Assembly (NCBI GenBank): GCA_007182875.1
Contig: AP019514.1
Coordinates: forward strand, 2,046,001-2,110,000
Source: Vreelandella sulfidaeris
GTDB taxonomy: Bacteria > Pseudomonadota > Gammaproteobacteria > Pseudomonadales > Halomonadaceae
DNA length: 64,000 bases
Reading direction: 5' to 3'
The position numbers were made by a program, and so were the translations under genes. Every line of letters begins with the position of its first letter. Within the stretch, counting starts at the first letter, position 1. Positions 41,438-51,769 of the stretch are shown one piece after another. The notes under the pieces were generated by a model. It was not told the origin of the DNA. It searched no databases and worked only from the letters and a program-made list of their open reading frames with translations.

Positions 41438-44383
41438 TTAGCCTGTGAATACCAATAGAGAGCAAAATCATCGCTGAATCTGCTTCCAATTCTAGGCGGC
41501 GCCCGTTCATGCGCAAGCAAGTCGGTACCGCATCGCCAAGATCCATGCTTAATTCAAAGTCATAAAAGCCTGTCGCTGCGGCAGTACTTCTGCTAATAAG
41601 GCTCTCAATTCCGGATGATCCCATTGCCCGGCCTCTAGGCTAAATAGGCTTTTGCCTTCCACTTCTTCTGGAGTACGGGGAAAATACGATAGAAGCCATC
41701 ATTAACGGAGACCACTCGAAAAGCAGCGTCGAGCACTAACAGAGGCTCGGGGACGGTGTCGACGACTGCTCTAAAAAAAGCCTCGTTCCGTATCACTCCC
41801 TGGGCGATCTGGATGTCCTGAAAGGTGCAAACCACGCCGCGGATGACATTCCGTGTGCTGCGATAAGGCTGGATGCGTAGTAGGTACCAGTGGCCTGTCG
41901 TTGTTTGTACTTTTATCTCTTTGGTAACCAGGTTATCCAATACAGCGTCGGCATCTTCCAGTAACCCGTTATAACGCAGTTTAGTGGTCAGCTCGCTCAG
42001 AGGTCGGCCTATATCGGAAGAGCGCACTGCGATCAGTTTTTGTACAGGGGTAGTGAAGCGTTTGATATTAAGGGCTTCGTCGAGAAATAGAGTGGCGAGG
42101 TGTGTGCTGTCTAAAAGATTTTTAGGTCATCGTTGACCTCGGTAAGGTCGTCGACGCGTATATTGAGTTCGGCATTGACGCTGCGCAGCTCTTGATTGAG
42201 GGATTCCACTTCCTCTTTGGCGGCTTCTAGTTCTTCGTTGCTGCTCTGGAGCTCCTCGTTCATTGACTGGAGCTCCTCATTCAAGGACTGTAACTCCTGG
42301 TTGGCGGCCTGCATCTCCTTGACCGCAATCTGCTTTTCTTGCCGGAGGGCCTCGAGCTTCTCAATAAGGTGAGCTTCGGCTTCAGTGCCACCGTTACTTG
42401 TGCGGTGGGGTCGGTTTTGGGCCAATAGTCTCACTTGCGGTCTTAGCTGCCTCTGACATTGGCTCATGATGTAAGGCCACCAAGCGAAACCCCGCCAGCG
42501 CCTTTGGTGTCCGGATCAGTTGCACTTCCAACCGGGCCCCCTCGGTACTGCCATGGGCCAGAACTTGTACCTGCCGACTTACTAGATCTGTATCACCGTT
42601 GGCCACCTTCTGCAGCGCCTGATTAAGCGGCTCCCGCAGGCCAGGACGTGCCATTTCCAGCAACTGATTGCGGGCGGGGCCGCTGGCTGGCTCCAGAAAG
42701 AGGCCGGTTCGACCATGGACGTACACAACCTCTCCACGGTCGTTGACGATCACCGATGGTGGGGCGAACTGCAAAGCAAGTAGACATTCTACATTGCGAG
42801 TAAGGTTATCGTTGGTCCCCACTGCCGGGTTTCTATCGGCTTCTTGATAGGGTGGTGAGCGTCGGCGGCGGCTAGGCCCAGGCATCTCCAGCAGGCGCGG
42901 TGGTAAGGATCCTTCGGCAACCTGATAGATTCGGCTTTCCTTGTCCACCACCGAGAAAGCCTCGCTCTGATGATCCAAACTTTCCGAAGGTCCTAATAAC
43001 AAAGCCCCTGGCTACGCAAAGCATAGCGGAACAGTGCCAGGAGCCGCTCCCTGACGGTCGCGTTCCAAATAAATCATAAGATTGCGGCAGGTAATAAGGT
43101 CCAAGTTGGTAAACGGCGGGTCTTGAAGGACGTTGTGTTCGGCAAATACCACAATATCGCGAACCTCACGACCAATTCTCACGGTGTCGTTTTCTGCTGA
43201 GAAATATCGCCGCATGAACGTTTCGCTCATAAATTGGCTGATGCTTCTTGGATAACGCCCCACCCGGGCTTTCTCAATAGCCGTTTGATCCACATCAGTG
43301 GCGAATATTCTTACCGCAGGAGGCTGCTCCCAGTCCGCTATGCATTCTTGGATGAGAATGGCCAATGTGTAAGCCTCCTCGCCGGTAGCACACCCCGGCA
43401 CCCAGGCGCGGAACTCCTGCCCTGTTTGGGCCGCTTGCTTTAGCAGCGCCGGTAGTTGCTCGCTCAGCGAGAGCCAGGCGTGGGGATCCCGAAAGAAATT
43501 GGTGACGCTGATAATGAACTCTTGGAACAGCAGGTCAATCTCCTCGGGATGATCCTGCAAATAGACCAAGTACGCCTGGGGTTCGTGGATACGTTGCAAG
43601 TCCATGCGGCGTTCCAGGCGGCGATTAATCGTGCTGATTTTGTAGCCTGAGAAATCGTGACCGGTACGGTTTCTCACCTGTTGCAATATCTTTTAAGCAG
43701 CCCTTGCGAAATCGCGGTCTCGTTGCTTTTCAGGGCCGCCTGACGGTGGTTTTGGGATGCCAGATAGCTGGCCAAGGTGGCCGGCATTTCAGTGGGGTCA
43801 GCACATAGTCCACTTGGCCAGTGGCAATAGCGTTCGCCGGCATATCACCAAACTCGGCAGTATCCGGGTCTTCGACCATGACCATGCCGGCTTGGTATTT
43901 AATAGCCTGAACGCCAAGGGTACCGTCACTGCCTGTTCCAGCAAGAACAACCGCGAGAGCTCGGTGTCCCGCCTCCTCCGCCAGCGAGTAAAACAACGTA
44001 TCGATCGGATGAGGAGGGCCAGCTCGACGATCCACTTCCGTCGATGAGCTTGCCTCCGAGCGTTTGTTGGTTCCGCCGGAGCGAACTAGCTGTCCTCGAC
44101 TAAGGATCCAACCCTCGTCCGGCAATGCCACATAAACCCTGTTCGGTGCTAGGGCTTCGCCCTCCTCGACCATTTGTACGGGCAGCGACGCATGTGGCCC
44201 CAAAATTTCAGGTAGCAGGCTGCGCTCGCCTTTGGGATGGTGGGTAACAATCACGTATACCGCGCCGGTATCGGCAGGCAGATTGGCCAGGAAGGATTTA
44301 AGAGAACGGAGTGATCCCACCGATCCTCCGATGCCTACAATAGGCAGGGCGTCCATAGCGTGTTGATCGTGCGGTGGGGACAT
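41438..44383 (-). CDS. CheB-CheR-PAS hybrid chemotaxis-type sensor, frameshifted
   Basis: About 980 residues restored. CheB methylesterase domain with catalytic Ser (GIGGSVGSLRSL), His (VTHHPKGERSLL) and Asp (LAGTGSDGTLG); CheR methyltransferase domain (RTGHDFSGYKISTINRRLERRM, VPGCATGEEAYTLAI, DLITCRNLMIYL); a long coiled coil of LQSLNEELQSMNEELQSSNE type; then two PAS-like domains (RAVVDTVPEPLLVLDAAFRVVSV). No receiver or kinase domain is seen. About six indels, so the exact end is uncertain (41438 in the restored frame). Such hybrids are thought to sense and signal outside flagellar chemotaxis; the adjacent GGDEF-EAL protein is the likely partner. Confidence 0.87.
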
Positions 44384-44555
44384 GCGTTAATCTCGTACGG
44401 ATAATATTGAGTATTCCTATGTCCTCATAATATATGTTTTTATCAACGCTGGGGCCTGCTTTTCTATACTCAAGCCCGCAACGTTAGATCGGGATGGGGG
44501 CTATGATCCCCCTTGCCCCGTTTCTGATGCACTGATGTCGTGTTCAGCGGCGTCT

Positions 44556-45689
44556 TCAGCCCTCCTCTACCATTTCCTGTGCTTCCTCCTCTTCTTCCGC
44601 TGACGCTTCGGGCTTCGCTTGGTCTTTTCGATCAACGGCTAACGTTGTAAAAATGCCAAAATGATCAGACCCAAGCACTTCTACCCGATCAAGATCAACT
44701 AGGTGGAAGCCGTCGGAGACGAACAGGTGATCGATTGGGTATCGCCACAAAGGATACTCCGCATGATAGGTGCTCAGTAAGCGTCGGCCACGGCGTGGAT
44801 CTTTAAATCACTCAAGTCGGCGAAAAGTCGAGTGGTGTCTGACCATCCGACGTCATTAAAGTCGCCTGTGACGATCCAGCGATTGTCCGGGTCCTCTTGT
44901 ACATGACGGGCAATTAGCATGAGCTCTGCATCGCGTTCCCGACTGTCACGTCGTTCTTCCGTATCGCCTTTACTAGCGTTTCTTTCGTGCAATCCTGGCG
45001 GAACAGGATGGGCGCCAACGAACCGCACTGGACCGATTTCGGGAACATCAAGGGTCGCGAAGATCGAAGGCCGACGCTCCGAAACCAAGTGCTTAACCTC
45101 TTTCTCCAACAACGGAATCCGTGACCACAGCACTATACCAAGCCCTTCGTCGCGAACCTCTCCAACGCGATAAGCGTAATCATCATCAAGCGATGCTAAC
45201 CCCTCAGCCAAATTATGGTCGACTTCGATCAGCAGCACTAAATCAGGGTCCTCACGACGTACCATCGCCAATATCTCGTCGAAACGATCATTCTTGAAGG
45301 TAACATTCGCCGTCAGCACGCTTAAGTGCGTTTGTGTTTCGCCCGACTGAACCTCAGCAGTGGGCACTTCGGTTGGCCAAACGGAAGTGAACGGCAGGAT
45401 GTGATACAGGTGCCACCCGCTATCGCGAGGATCACCGCTATCCACGCTGCGTGCTCTTTTGTGGCCGTTTTAGCCATGCGTGCAACCCCAACATAAGTAC
45501 CGGCACGCCCAGTAACCCAGTCAACTGCAGGCGTGGGAAATCCCATAACCTGACCCACCACTGACCGCTGGGTATTAATGGCAATATGCTCACAACGAGC
45601 ATTACGAGCATAATTAATCTGATGATCCAAAGAAGGAAATTTAACAGCATAGAAAACCTAAACTTATGTTTAAAAGATTTCAGGACCAT
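44556..45689 (-). CDS. Membrane-anchored endonuclease/exonuclease/phosphatase-family protein, frameshifted
   Basis: About 377 residues restored. Two or three N-terminal membrane helices (LLNFLLWIIRLIMLVMLVVSIL; LLGVPVLMLGLHAWL; WIAVILAIAGG) precede an EEP domain: LSVLTANVTFKN, LVLLIEVDH with the catalytic Glu, FVGAHPVPPG, IVTGDFNDVGWSD and GSDHFGIFTTL with the conserved Asp-His. The tail is Glu-rich. Indels lie near 45445, 45380 and 44775. Substrate could be a phosphodiester lipid head group or nucleic acid outside the membrane. Start chosen at 45689; 45701 is also possible. Confidence 0.8.
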
Positions 45690-45701
45690 AATATCTCTCA
45701 A

Positions 45702-46010
45702 GTTTGTTAATTGTGAACCTCAGCTCTTTGAGGTGGGCATTACCCATAATGCCAGGGTGGGCTATTGATATGACGGTGTAATCGGTGATTACATCCTATT
45801 ATGAAACGAAACCAAGCTGCCCAAAACTGACAGTAGATTTACAGTCCCTTTTTAGAGGGGAATTTTCGATTTTAAATTCGACTTTATAGCAGTAAACCCT
45901 AATCAATATTATCTAGGAAATTCCTCTTTTCCTCTCCCCAATGCCTGTCATAATCTCTTGATCTATAAAAGAATTATTTGTAAACGAGACGATCTCATAA
46001 AGGAGAGGCA
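45702..46010. other. Divergent intergenic region between the EEP gene and the Crp/Fnr regulator
   Basis: 309 bp, AT-rich in its right half; no gene supported. A TTTTCGATTTTAAATTCGAC stretch (about 45864) contains a short direct repeat TTCGA. No perfect Fnr box (TTGAT-N4-ATCAA) is visible; a half site TTGATC lies at 45958. Promoters of both divergent genes should be here. Confidence 0.4.
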
Positions 46011-46724
46011 ATGATTACCCTTGTTTAGTAAATTGAGCTACTACATGACTCTCTCTCAAGATGAAAAGCAGTTACTGGAAGCAGCAGGTAACCGAAGTAT
46101 TCTTGTAGAGAAAGGCGACATTATTATCAATGAAGGCGAGCGGCCTGAACACGTCTACCCTCATAGAAAAGGGGTGGGCGTGTCGCTATAAACTTCTGGA
46201 AAATGGTGATAACCACATTATGGCCTTCCTGATTCCAGGCGACCTATGTGATGTCCATATCACGATCCTCAAAAATGGATCACTCGATACGTGCGCTTAC
46301 CCCGGTGACATTGCGCAAGTTTCCAGCGGATGAGATACGCAATATCATGGAAAATCATCCTCGTCTGGCGCGAGCGCTTTTCTGGTCAACACTGGTGGAT
46401 GAAGCCGTTTTACGAGAGTGGCTGGTGAATATGGGCACCCGGCCGGCCGACGCGCGTTTGGCACATGTTTTTGTGAGATGCTAATACGGACCCGGATGGC
46501 CGGCTGTGCAGAAGATGATGATATCGAATTTCCACTGACCCAGGCGGAGATCAGTGAGTCGATGGGGCTGACACAAGTGCATACCAACCGCGTTCTTCAG
46601 AAGCTACGACACGATGGCCTAGTGAAACTGGAAAAAGCGCTTGGCGATACTTGACTGGGATCGGTTAAAGCAACTTTCTCAATTCGACCCGGCCTACCTG
46701 CATTGTCAGAACGTACCTGGATAG
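46011..46724 (+). CDS. Crp/Fnr-family transcriptional regulator, frameshifted
   Basis: About 237 residues restored. A cyclic-nucleotide-binding-like sensor (VEKGDIIINEGERPEHVY, MAFLIPGDLCDVH) and a winged helix (FPLTQAEISESMGLTQVHTNRVLQKLRHDGLV) define the family. No N-terminal cysteine cluster is visible, so it is not an oxygen-sensing FNR proper. It starts at the ATG 46011 with AAAGGAGAGG; breaks lie near 46026, 46165, 46275, 46480 and 46645. The C-terminus reads LDWDRLKQLSQFDPAYLHC. The target could be the nearby stress or oxidase genes, but no site was found. Confidence 0.82.
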
Positions 46725-46789
46725 CTTGCCTGGATCATCCAATCAAGAAGGCTCTACCGCTTCTCGATAGGCCCTTATATGCGTAATCA

Positions 46790-47434
46790 ATGCCCGTAAT
46801 TTCGGGGTTGGTTACGTCGACTGGGAAAATAGAGATAGTTGCAGATATCAACGCTACTGGTGGCAAGGCAATCGGACAAGCGGTTGATGTAACTAACCGC
46901 GAGGACTTGCAGGCCTTCGCCGATCACGCGCTAGAAAAGTTCGGCCGCATCGACGTCATCGTTAATAACGCTGGCGTAATGCCTCTATCACCGGTCGCGG
47001 CTCTCAAGGTCGATGAGTGGGATCGCATGATTGATGTCAATATTCGCGGCGTGCTGCACGGAATCGCCGCAGTGCTGCCCACCATGCAGCACCAAGGTAG
47101 CGGGAATGTGATCAGTATTTCTTCGATCGGCGGCCTATATGTCGTCCCCACCGGTGCCGTCTATTGCGCGACCAAGTATGCCGTACGCGCGATTTCGGAC
47201 GGACTGCGCCAGGAACACAGCGATATTCGTGTGACCTGTGTTTACCCCGGCGTGGTCGAATCTGAACTAGCTGACACGATTACCGATGCGTCAGCGGCAG
47301 AAGCCATGCGACATTTCCGCCAAATTGCACTCAAGCCCGAGGCGATCGCTAACGCTATCGCTCATGCCGTTGGGCAGCCAGCGGACGTCGACACCACCGA
47401 TATTGTTGTGCGCCCTGTCGCCAGTGCGGCGTAA
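46790..47434 (+). pseudogene. Short-chain dehydrogenase/reductase lacking its N-terminus
   Basis: 214 residues of an SDR: NNAGVMPLSPV, the catalytic Tyr-Lys in VYCATKYAVRA with Ser in ISISSIGG, and VYPGVVESELADTI. What is missing is the first 40 or so residues with the TGxxxGIG cofactor motif; upstream sequence (46725-46790) does not encode it in any frame. The beginning MPVISGLVTSTGKIEIVADI corresponds only to the tail of the first Rossmann unit. Either a deletion in the assembly or a decayed gene. No ribosome site is near 46790. Confidence 0.6.
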
Positions 47435-47473
47435 TCCAAAGAAGACAGGACTAACACCGATGTAGTGCGTTAT

Positions 47474-47507
47474 GTCGGGCGGGCTTAACGCCCTAAGCCC
47501 GCCCGAC
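47474..47507. terminator. GC-rich palindrome between convergent SDR and ATP-grasp genes
   Basis: GTCGGGCGGGCTTA pairs perfectly with TAAGCCCGCCCGAC (14-bp stem, 6-base loop). No T-run follows on either side, but it sits between two convergent 3' ends 4 bp from the ATP-grasp stop, so a bidirectional terminator is most likely. Confidence 0.7.
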
Positions 47508-47510
47508 CCG

Positions 47511-48800
47511 TTACACGTAATCGAATTCGAAATGCAGCGTATCCAAGCAGGCTTGATACCGCTGTCGCAACTCCTCGTGAGTATCTGCGCCAAGGTAAAT
47601 GGTACCAATGTGGTAAGAGAAGCTGTCCTGGTTAGCCAAGTCACTCAGCCGCATGCCCGGCTCAATATCCAGCCTGACCAAGGTTCCCGGAAATCGCTCT
47701 CTCAGCTCAGCTAGCTCCTGCTGGCTAGGGATGCGCTTAACAATGGCATCTTCTCGCTTTTGAGGAATAAGGCATTTAGCGGCCACGGGGAACTGACCTT
47801 GCCGATTGGCCATCGAAGGTCGCTCACCCAGGGCAATATCGATGGCCACCTCGTGGTTGGACATGCCATCGACCATGATGAACATTTCGCTGTGCGATTG
47901 TGAGATACGTGTATTGAACTCAACCAACCACAGCTGATCGCTTTCCTCGTCCCACATAAACTCGGCATTGAAGCAGCCGTTATCAAAACCGATATGCTCT
48001 AGGAAGCGCTTACTCGCATCAATCATACGTCGCTGAACCCGCTCCGGCATGCTAGATGGATATTCCAACCGGTCAAACAGCATCGCACCTTCATCCACGG
48101 GCTGATCGAACACCCCATGAACATTGAACTCACCTTTAAACATGGTGCCCTCAGGCGCACCTTGCATGCCCGAAATAATTTGTTCGGCAATACAGGTATT
48201 GCCGTTGGCTTCTTTATCTCTGCAGGTAAGTCGACATACTCTAGCGCTTCGTTGAAGGGTTCGCCGAATTGACGAATCGCCTCACGCGTCTCTTTATAGC
48301 GGCGTGAAATTGCTCCTCATTCTCGATCTTAAAGCCAAGTTGAGAAGAAAACGCCTTGACCGGCTTGAGCCAGAACGGATATTCGAGGGTCACCTGTGCT
48401 AAAGGGTCCGAAGCGAAAGGATCGATAGAGCAAAAATCAGGCACAAGCTCGGGAATCACTTTCTTTTGTTCTAACCGGCTCCAGTATTTATGCTCACACT
48501 TCAGCACGCTCTCAAGAGGCGGCGCCGGAAGGTTATTCTCCTTGCATAGAATCGGAACCATGACACTGGTCGGGAAATCCCAATGAGCAATGATGGCATC
48601 GACGGAGCCGACAGAATCGACAGTTTGCTTTAGTTCCTGACGCGCTTTATCCAAAAGGTCGTTGAATGAAAAGGACTCAGCCTCAACCAGTGTTTTAACA
48701 TCCAACAGACTGTGAAAGAAAATTCTTCAGCATTACGAACGGTTTCGAGTTCAGTACGCTGTTGCTCTTCCAATGCGGGGATAAATATATTCCGTTTCAT
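47511..48800 (-). CDS. ATP-grasp domain protein (carboxylate-amine ligase type), frameshifted
   Basis: About 429 residues restored. A pre-ATP-grasp domain (MKRNIFIPALEEQQRTELET; AIIAHWDFPTSVMVPILCKE) is followed by the ATP-grasp fold: WLKPVKAFSSQLGFKI (nucleotide Lys), FKGEFNVHGVFDQPV, and GCFNAEFMWDEESDQLWLVEFNTRISQSH with the metal-binding Glu-Phe-Asn. Three indels (near 48712, 48300, 48195). The family forms amide or peptide bonds on unknown substrates, like carbamoyl-phosphate or dapdiamide-type ligases. It is alone, with no partner biosynthetic genes, so the product cannot be deduced. Confidence 0.78.
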
Positions 48801-49268
48801 TCTACTGCCTCCATGCGTTCTCCAAGCGCCTAGCTGCGCTAACTTGCTTCCTTGTTGCCATTTCTACTTACCATTTGCGGTGAATGCTAGAGCCATAGAG
48901 GATAATTTGATTAAAGTTAAAAGAATGACATGCCATTATGTATATAACATCTTTAGCAAAGTAGTTAATAAAGCTTGAATCAACCCAGGGTTCCTAGGCA
49001 CCCCTTGTCGGGCTACATTCGCATTCAAAATAACCGCTGGCGCCACAACTCCGCGTCTCTGGCGCTAGCAGGCCTCGCGGTGATGGGCCATAGTTAATTA
49101 AAAGAATTTTTATTAAATGTTTAACTATACTCGTACATAGCGATTGAATATTAAGAAGGTTCGACACACTGTGTACAGGATTCATCCAGGGTAGTACAGA
49201 TATTAAGCGCAGACAGGTATTAAGAGCAGATAGGAACTTGCCATTTTAATCGTAGTTAAGGAGTTAGT
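48801..49268. other. Intergenic region between ATP-grasp and FAD-Rieske genes
   Basis: 468 bp without a supported gene. It contains an imperfect inverted repeat, GCTGGCGCCA (49036-49045) and TGGCGCTAGC (49060-49069), nine of ten pairing around 14 bases, in an otherwise AT-rich area. A ribosome site AAGGAG lies just before the ATG at 49269. Confidence 0.45.
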
Positions 49269-50785
49269 ATGGACGCTATCTGGAAGATAGGCTGCAATAA
49301 AGCAGATCATTATCCAACCTTAAACCGTCCTATTGATGCGGACGTTGCCATCATTGGTGGAGGTATTACCGGGCTTACCACCGCGGAGCGGTTAGCCGAC
49401 ACCGGACTGCGTGTGGTTGTGATCGAAGCGCTCACCGTCGGTAATGGTTGCACAGGCGGGTCGACGGGTAACCTTTATAGTATCATGGCCACAGGATTAG
49501 CGCCCTTCGTAAGAAATGGGGCGACGATATGGTTCGAAAAGTAGTCACATCACGTGCCCAGGCAATCGACTACATAGAAGAGGCCGTGGAGCGCTTCGGT
49601 ATTGATTGTCAGTTTCATCGTCGCCCCTTGTATCGAATCGCAACAACCCAAGACAAGAAAACCATCAAGACACTTGATGCCGAACATGAAGCCATGGTCG
49701 TCGCAGGATTAAAGGTAGACACCATTGAGAACTCTCCGCTGCCTTTCTCAATGGAGCAAGGGATTAAAAATAGAAGGACAAGCTCAGTTTAACCCGTTGA
49801 GTTATGTTCATGGGCTCGCTAAGGCGATTAGCCAACGGGGTGTTGAAATTTATGAACATAGTCCTGTACGAAACATAGATTACGATCAAGGGGCTTATCG
49901 GAGACGGATACAGCGCACGTTAGTGCAAAGCATATTGTTCATGCGACGCATACACCCAAGGGAATTAGCCTACTGCAGACGATGTTACTGCCCTCTCGCG
50001 AATACGGTGTAAGCGCTAAAATCAACAGCGATGCATACCCTAACGGCATATTTTTCGTGCACGACCCCTTTCACTCGATACGCAGCTACCAGCATGAAAA
50101 TGAACAATACGTGATGGTAATCGGTGAACAGCACAAGACAGGAGAAGGCGATTCAAACAACGCCCATTTTAACAATCTGCGTGATTATATGGGCAGCCAT
50201 TTTGAGGTGACAGACTACTGCCATCAATGGTCCAACCAACAGTACAGCCCTGCCGATAGCTTGCCCTATATTGGGAAACTTCATGGCCAAGACCGTGCCT
50301 ATCTCGCTACCGGGTTTTCCGGCGATGGTTTAGTGTGGGGAACACTCGCGGGACACATCATTGGCGATCTTATCATCGGGCGTGAGAATCCCTGGCATGA
50401 ACCCTTCGATGCGCGACGTTTCACCCCGGCGAAATCGGCCATGAAATGGGTTGAAGAAAACGCCTCCGTTAGCAAGAGCTTCTTCAAGGATTATCTCGGC
50501 ACTGAAAAACTGAAGGAAATTGAAGAGATTGGGCTAGGTCAAGGCAAGGTGGTGACCGCTGAGGGTGAAAAGCTTGCTATCCACCGCGACGAAACCGGTA
50601 AGCTCTCCGTCCTCTCTGCCGTCTGTCCGCATATGAAGTGTCTGGTGCATTGGAACGGGGCTGAAGCGAGCTGGGATTGTCCCTGTCATGGAAGTCGCTT
50701 TGATTTAGAAGGCGAAGTGATTGAAGGGCCTTCTTTTCATCCCTTTGGCAAAAACGCGATCAGCCCTCTTAAGAAGACCACTTGA
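49269..50785 (+). CDS. FAD-dependent oxidoreductase with C-terminal Rieske domain, frameshifted
   Basis: About 505 residues restored. DAO-type N-terminus: ADVAIIGGGITGLTTAERLADTG (dinucleotide-binding GxGxxG) and GNGCTGGSTGNL. The FAD domain ends near YLATGFSGDGLVWGTLAG. From about residue 430 a Rieske domain carries VCPHMKCLVHWN and CPCHGSRFDLEGEV, the two Cys and two His ligands of a 2Fe-2S centre. Layout as in YhfW-like proteins of bacilli. Breaks near 49537, 49770, 49890 and 49965. Physiological role unknown; could oxidise an amine with electrons leaving via the Rieske cluster. Confidence 0.85.
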
Positions 50786-51142
50786 GGCTCATGTTAGTTT
50801 GCACATAATGCCTTCTTATCAGGAGAAAGGTTGGTAAAAGCTTGCGCGTTAATGGCTTACACATTAGCTATTAAAACGTATAAGGTTTGTTTACCTGTTT
50901 GCTATTAAACGTTGATTAAGCTAGTAACTTTTAGCCAATCACACAGACCGCCATAGGGTAGTTAATAAACATTAAAAAAACTTTCTCCACCTTGTGTAGA
51001 CCATCATTCAACCCTATGTTGAATGCACCAGCGCAGGATTGCTGAGTTCACTGGATCAGCCAGTGAAGGATAAGGAATGAGTACACTAGGCAACTTCGCC
51101 AAGGTATACATTTCTTTGGTAATTGACTGAAAGGAGAATGTA
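50786..51142. other. Intergenic region upstream of the KGG stress protein
   Basis: 357 bp without a supported gene. AT-rich, with several ATTAAACG/AAACGT-like words around 50860-50920. A ribosome site (AAAGGAG, about 51129-51135) precedes the KGG gene. A stress promoter would be expected here but I cannot identify one. Confidence 0.35.
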
Positions 51143-51473
51143 ATGGCTGATAACGATAAAATGTCACGCAGTGAAGCGGGTAAAAAGGCGGTGATACCAC
51201 TGCTAAAACCCACGATAAAGAATTCTACGAAGATATTGGTCATAAAGGTGGCCAGAACAGCAGCGGCAACTTCGCCAATGACCCGGAGAGCCGCTGAAGC
51301 CGGTCATAAAGGTGGCCAAAACAGCGGCGGTAACTTCGCCAACGACCCTGAGAAGGCCTCGGAAGCTGGCCAGAAAGGAGGCCACAACAGCGGTGGCAAC
51401 TTCGCCAATGATCCAGAAAAAGCATCCGAGGCTGGAAAAAGGCGGACAGAATAGCCATAGCGGCGGCCGCTAA
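51143..51473 (+). CDS. KGG-repeat general stress protein (GsiB/Con-10-like), frameshifted
   Basis: About 109 residues restored, almost all repeats: GHKGGQNSGGNFANDPEKASEA and variants, 22 residues each, about four copies (DNA repeat 66 bp, about 51239-51440). The product is very hydrophilic and Gly/Asn-rich, like LEA-type hydrophilins induced by stress or desiccation in bacteria (GsiB, YciG) and fungi (Con-10). Ends NSHSGGR, stop 51473. Breaks near 51190, 51288 and 51440. Start ATG 51143 with AAAGGAG. A terminator follows. Confidence 0.85.
51239..51440 (+). repeat. 66-bp coding tandem repeats in the KGG gene
   Basis: About three and a half copies of a 66-bp unit beginning GGTCATAAAGGTGGCCA(A/G)AAC. 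The copies are diverged at third positions but identical in most codons, as expected for repeat-built hydrophilins. Confidence 0.8.
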
Positions 51474-51521
51474 GTCTTGAAAGTTCTTCCCGAGAAGGGA
51501 AAGAACAAAGCAAGGAAGTTT

Positions 51522-51564
51522 AAACGCTACTAGTGATTTCCCCTTTCGCTAGTAGCGTTTTATT
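51522..51564 (+). terminator. Terminator after the KGG gene
   Basis: AAACGCTACTAG and CTAGTAGCGTTT pair perfectly (12 bp) around 15 bases, followed by TATTTG. The CTAC/GTAG stem is AT/GC balanced. It lies about 50 bp after the stop codon. Confidence 0.8.
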
Positions 51565-51769
51565 TGCACCCAAAATTATTTTAAAATTTGTTATAAACCA
51601 CTTCTGCTTTCAAGGTTTAAGCAACTTTAATCGTTTCCCTGGCTAAACGTTTACCCTGGCTAAGCTCACTAATCTCTATAACTCACCGCTAGCCTATATA
51701 ACTGTTCTACTAGGGGCTCGGTTCAGCCTCGTCATCTTCGTTTCATGTTCGGACAAGGAGAGTCCAGCC

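Noticed and set aside
48994-49185. A 63-codon minus-strand ORF in the spacer before the FAD-Rieske gene
   Set aside because: No ribosome site, low-complexity composition and it overlaps the GC-rich inverted repeat; not coding-like.
51239-51440. Repeats in the KGG gene as a CRISPR array or satellite
   Set aside because: They encode a repeated peptide in one frame and have no spacers.
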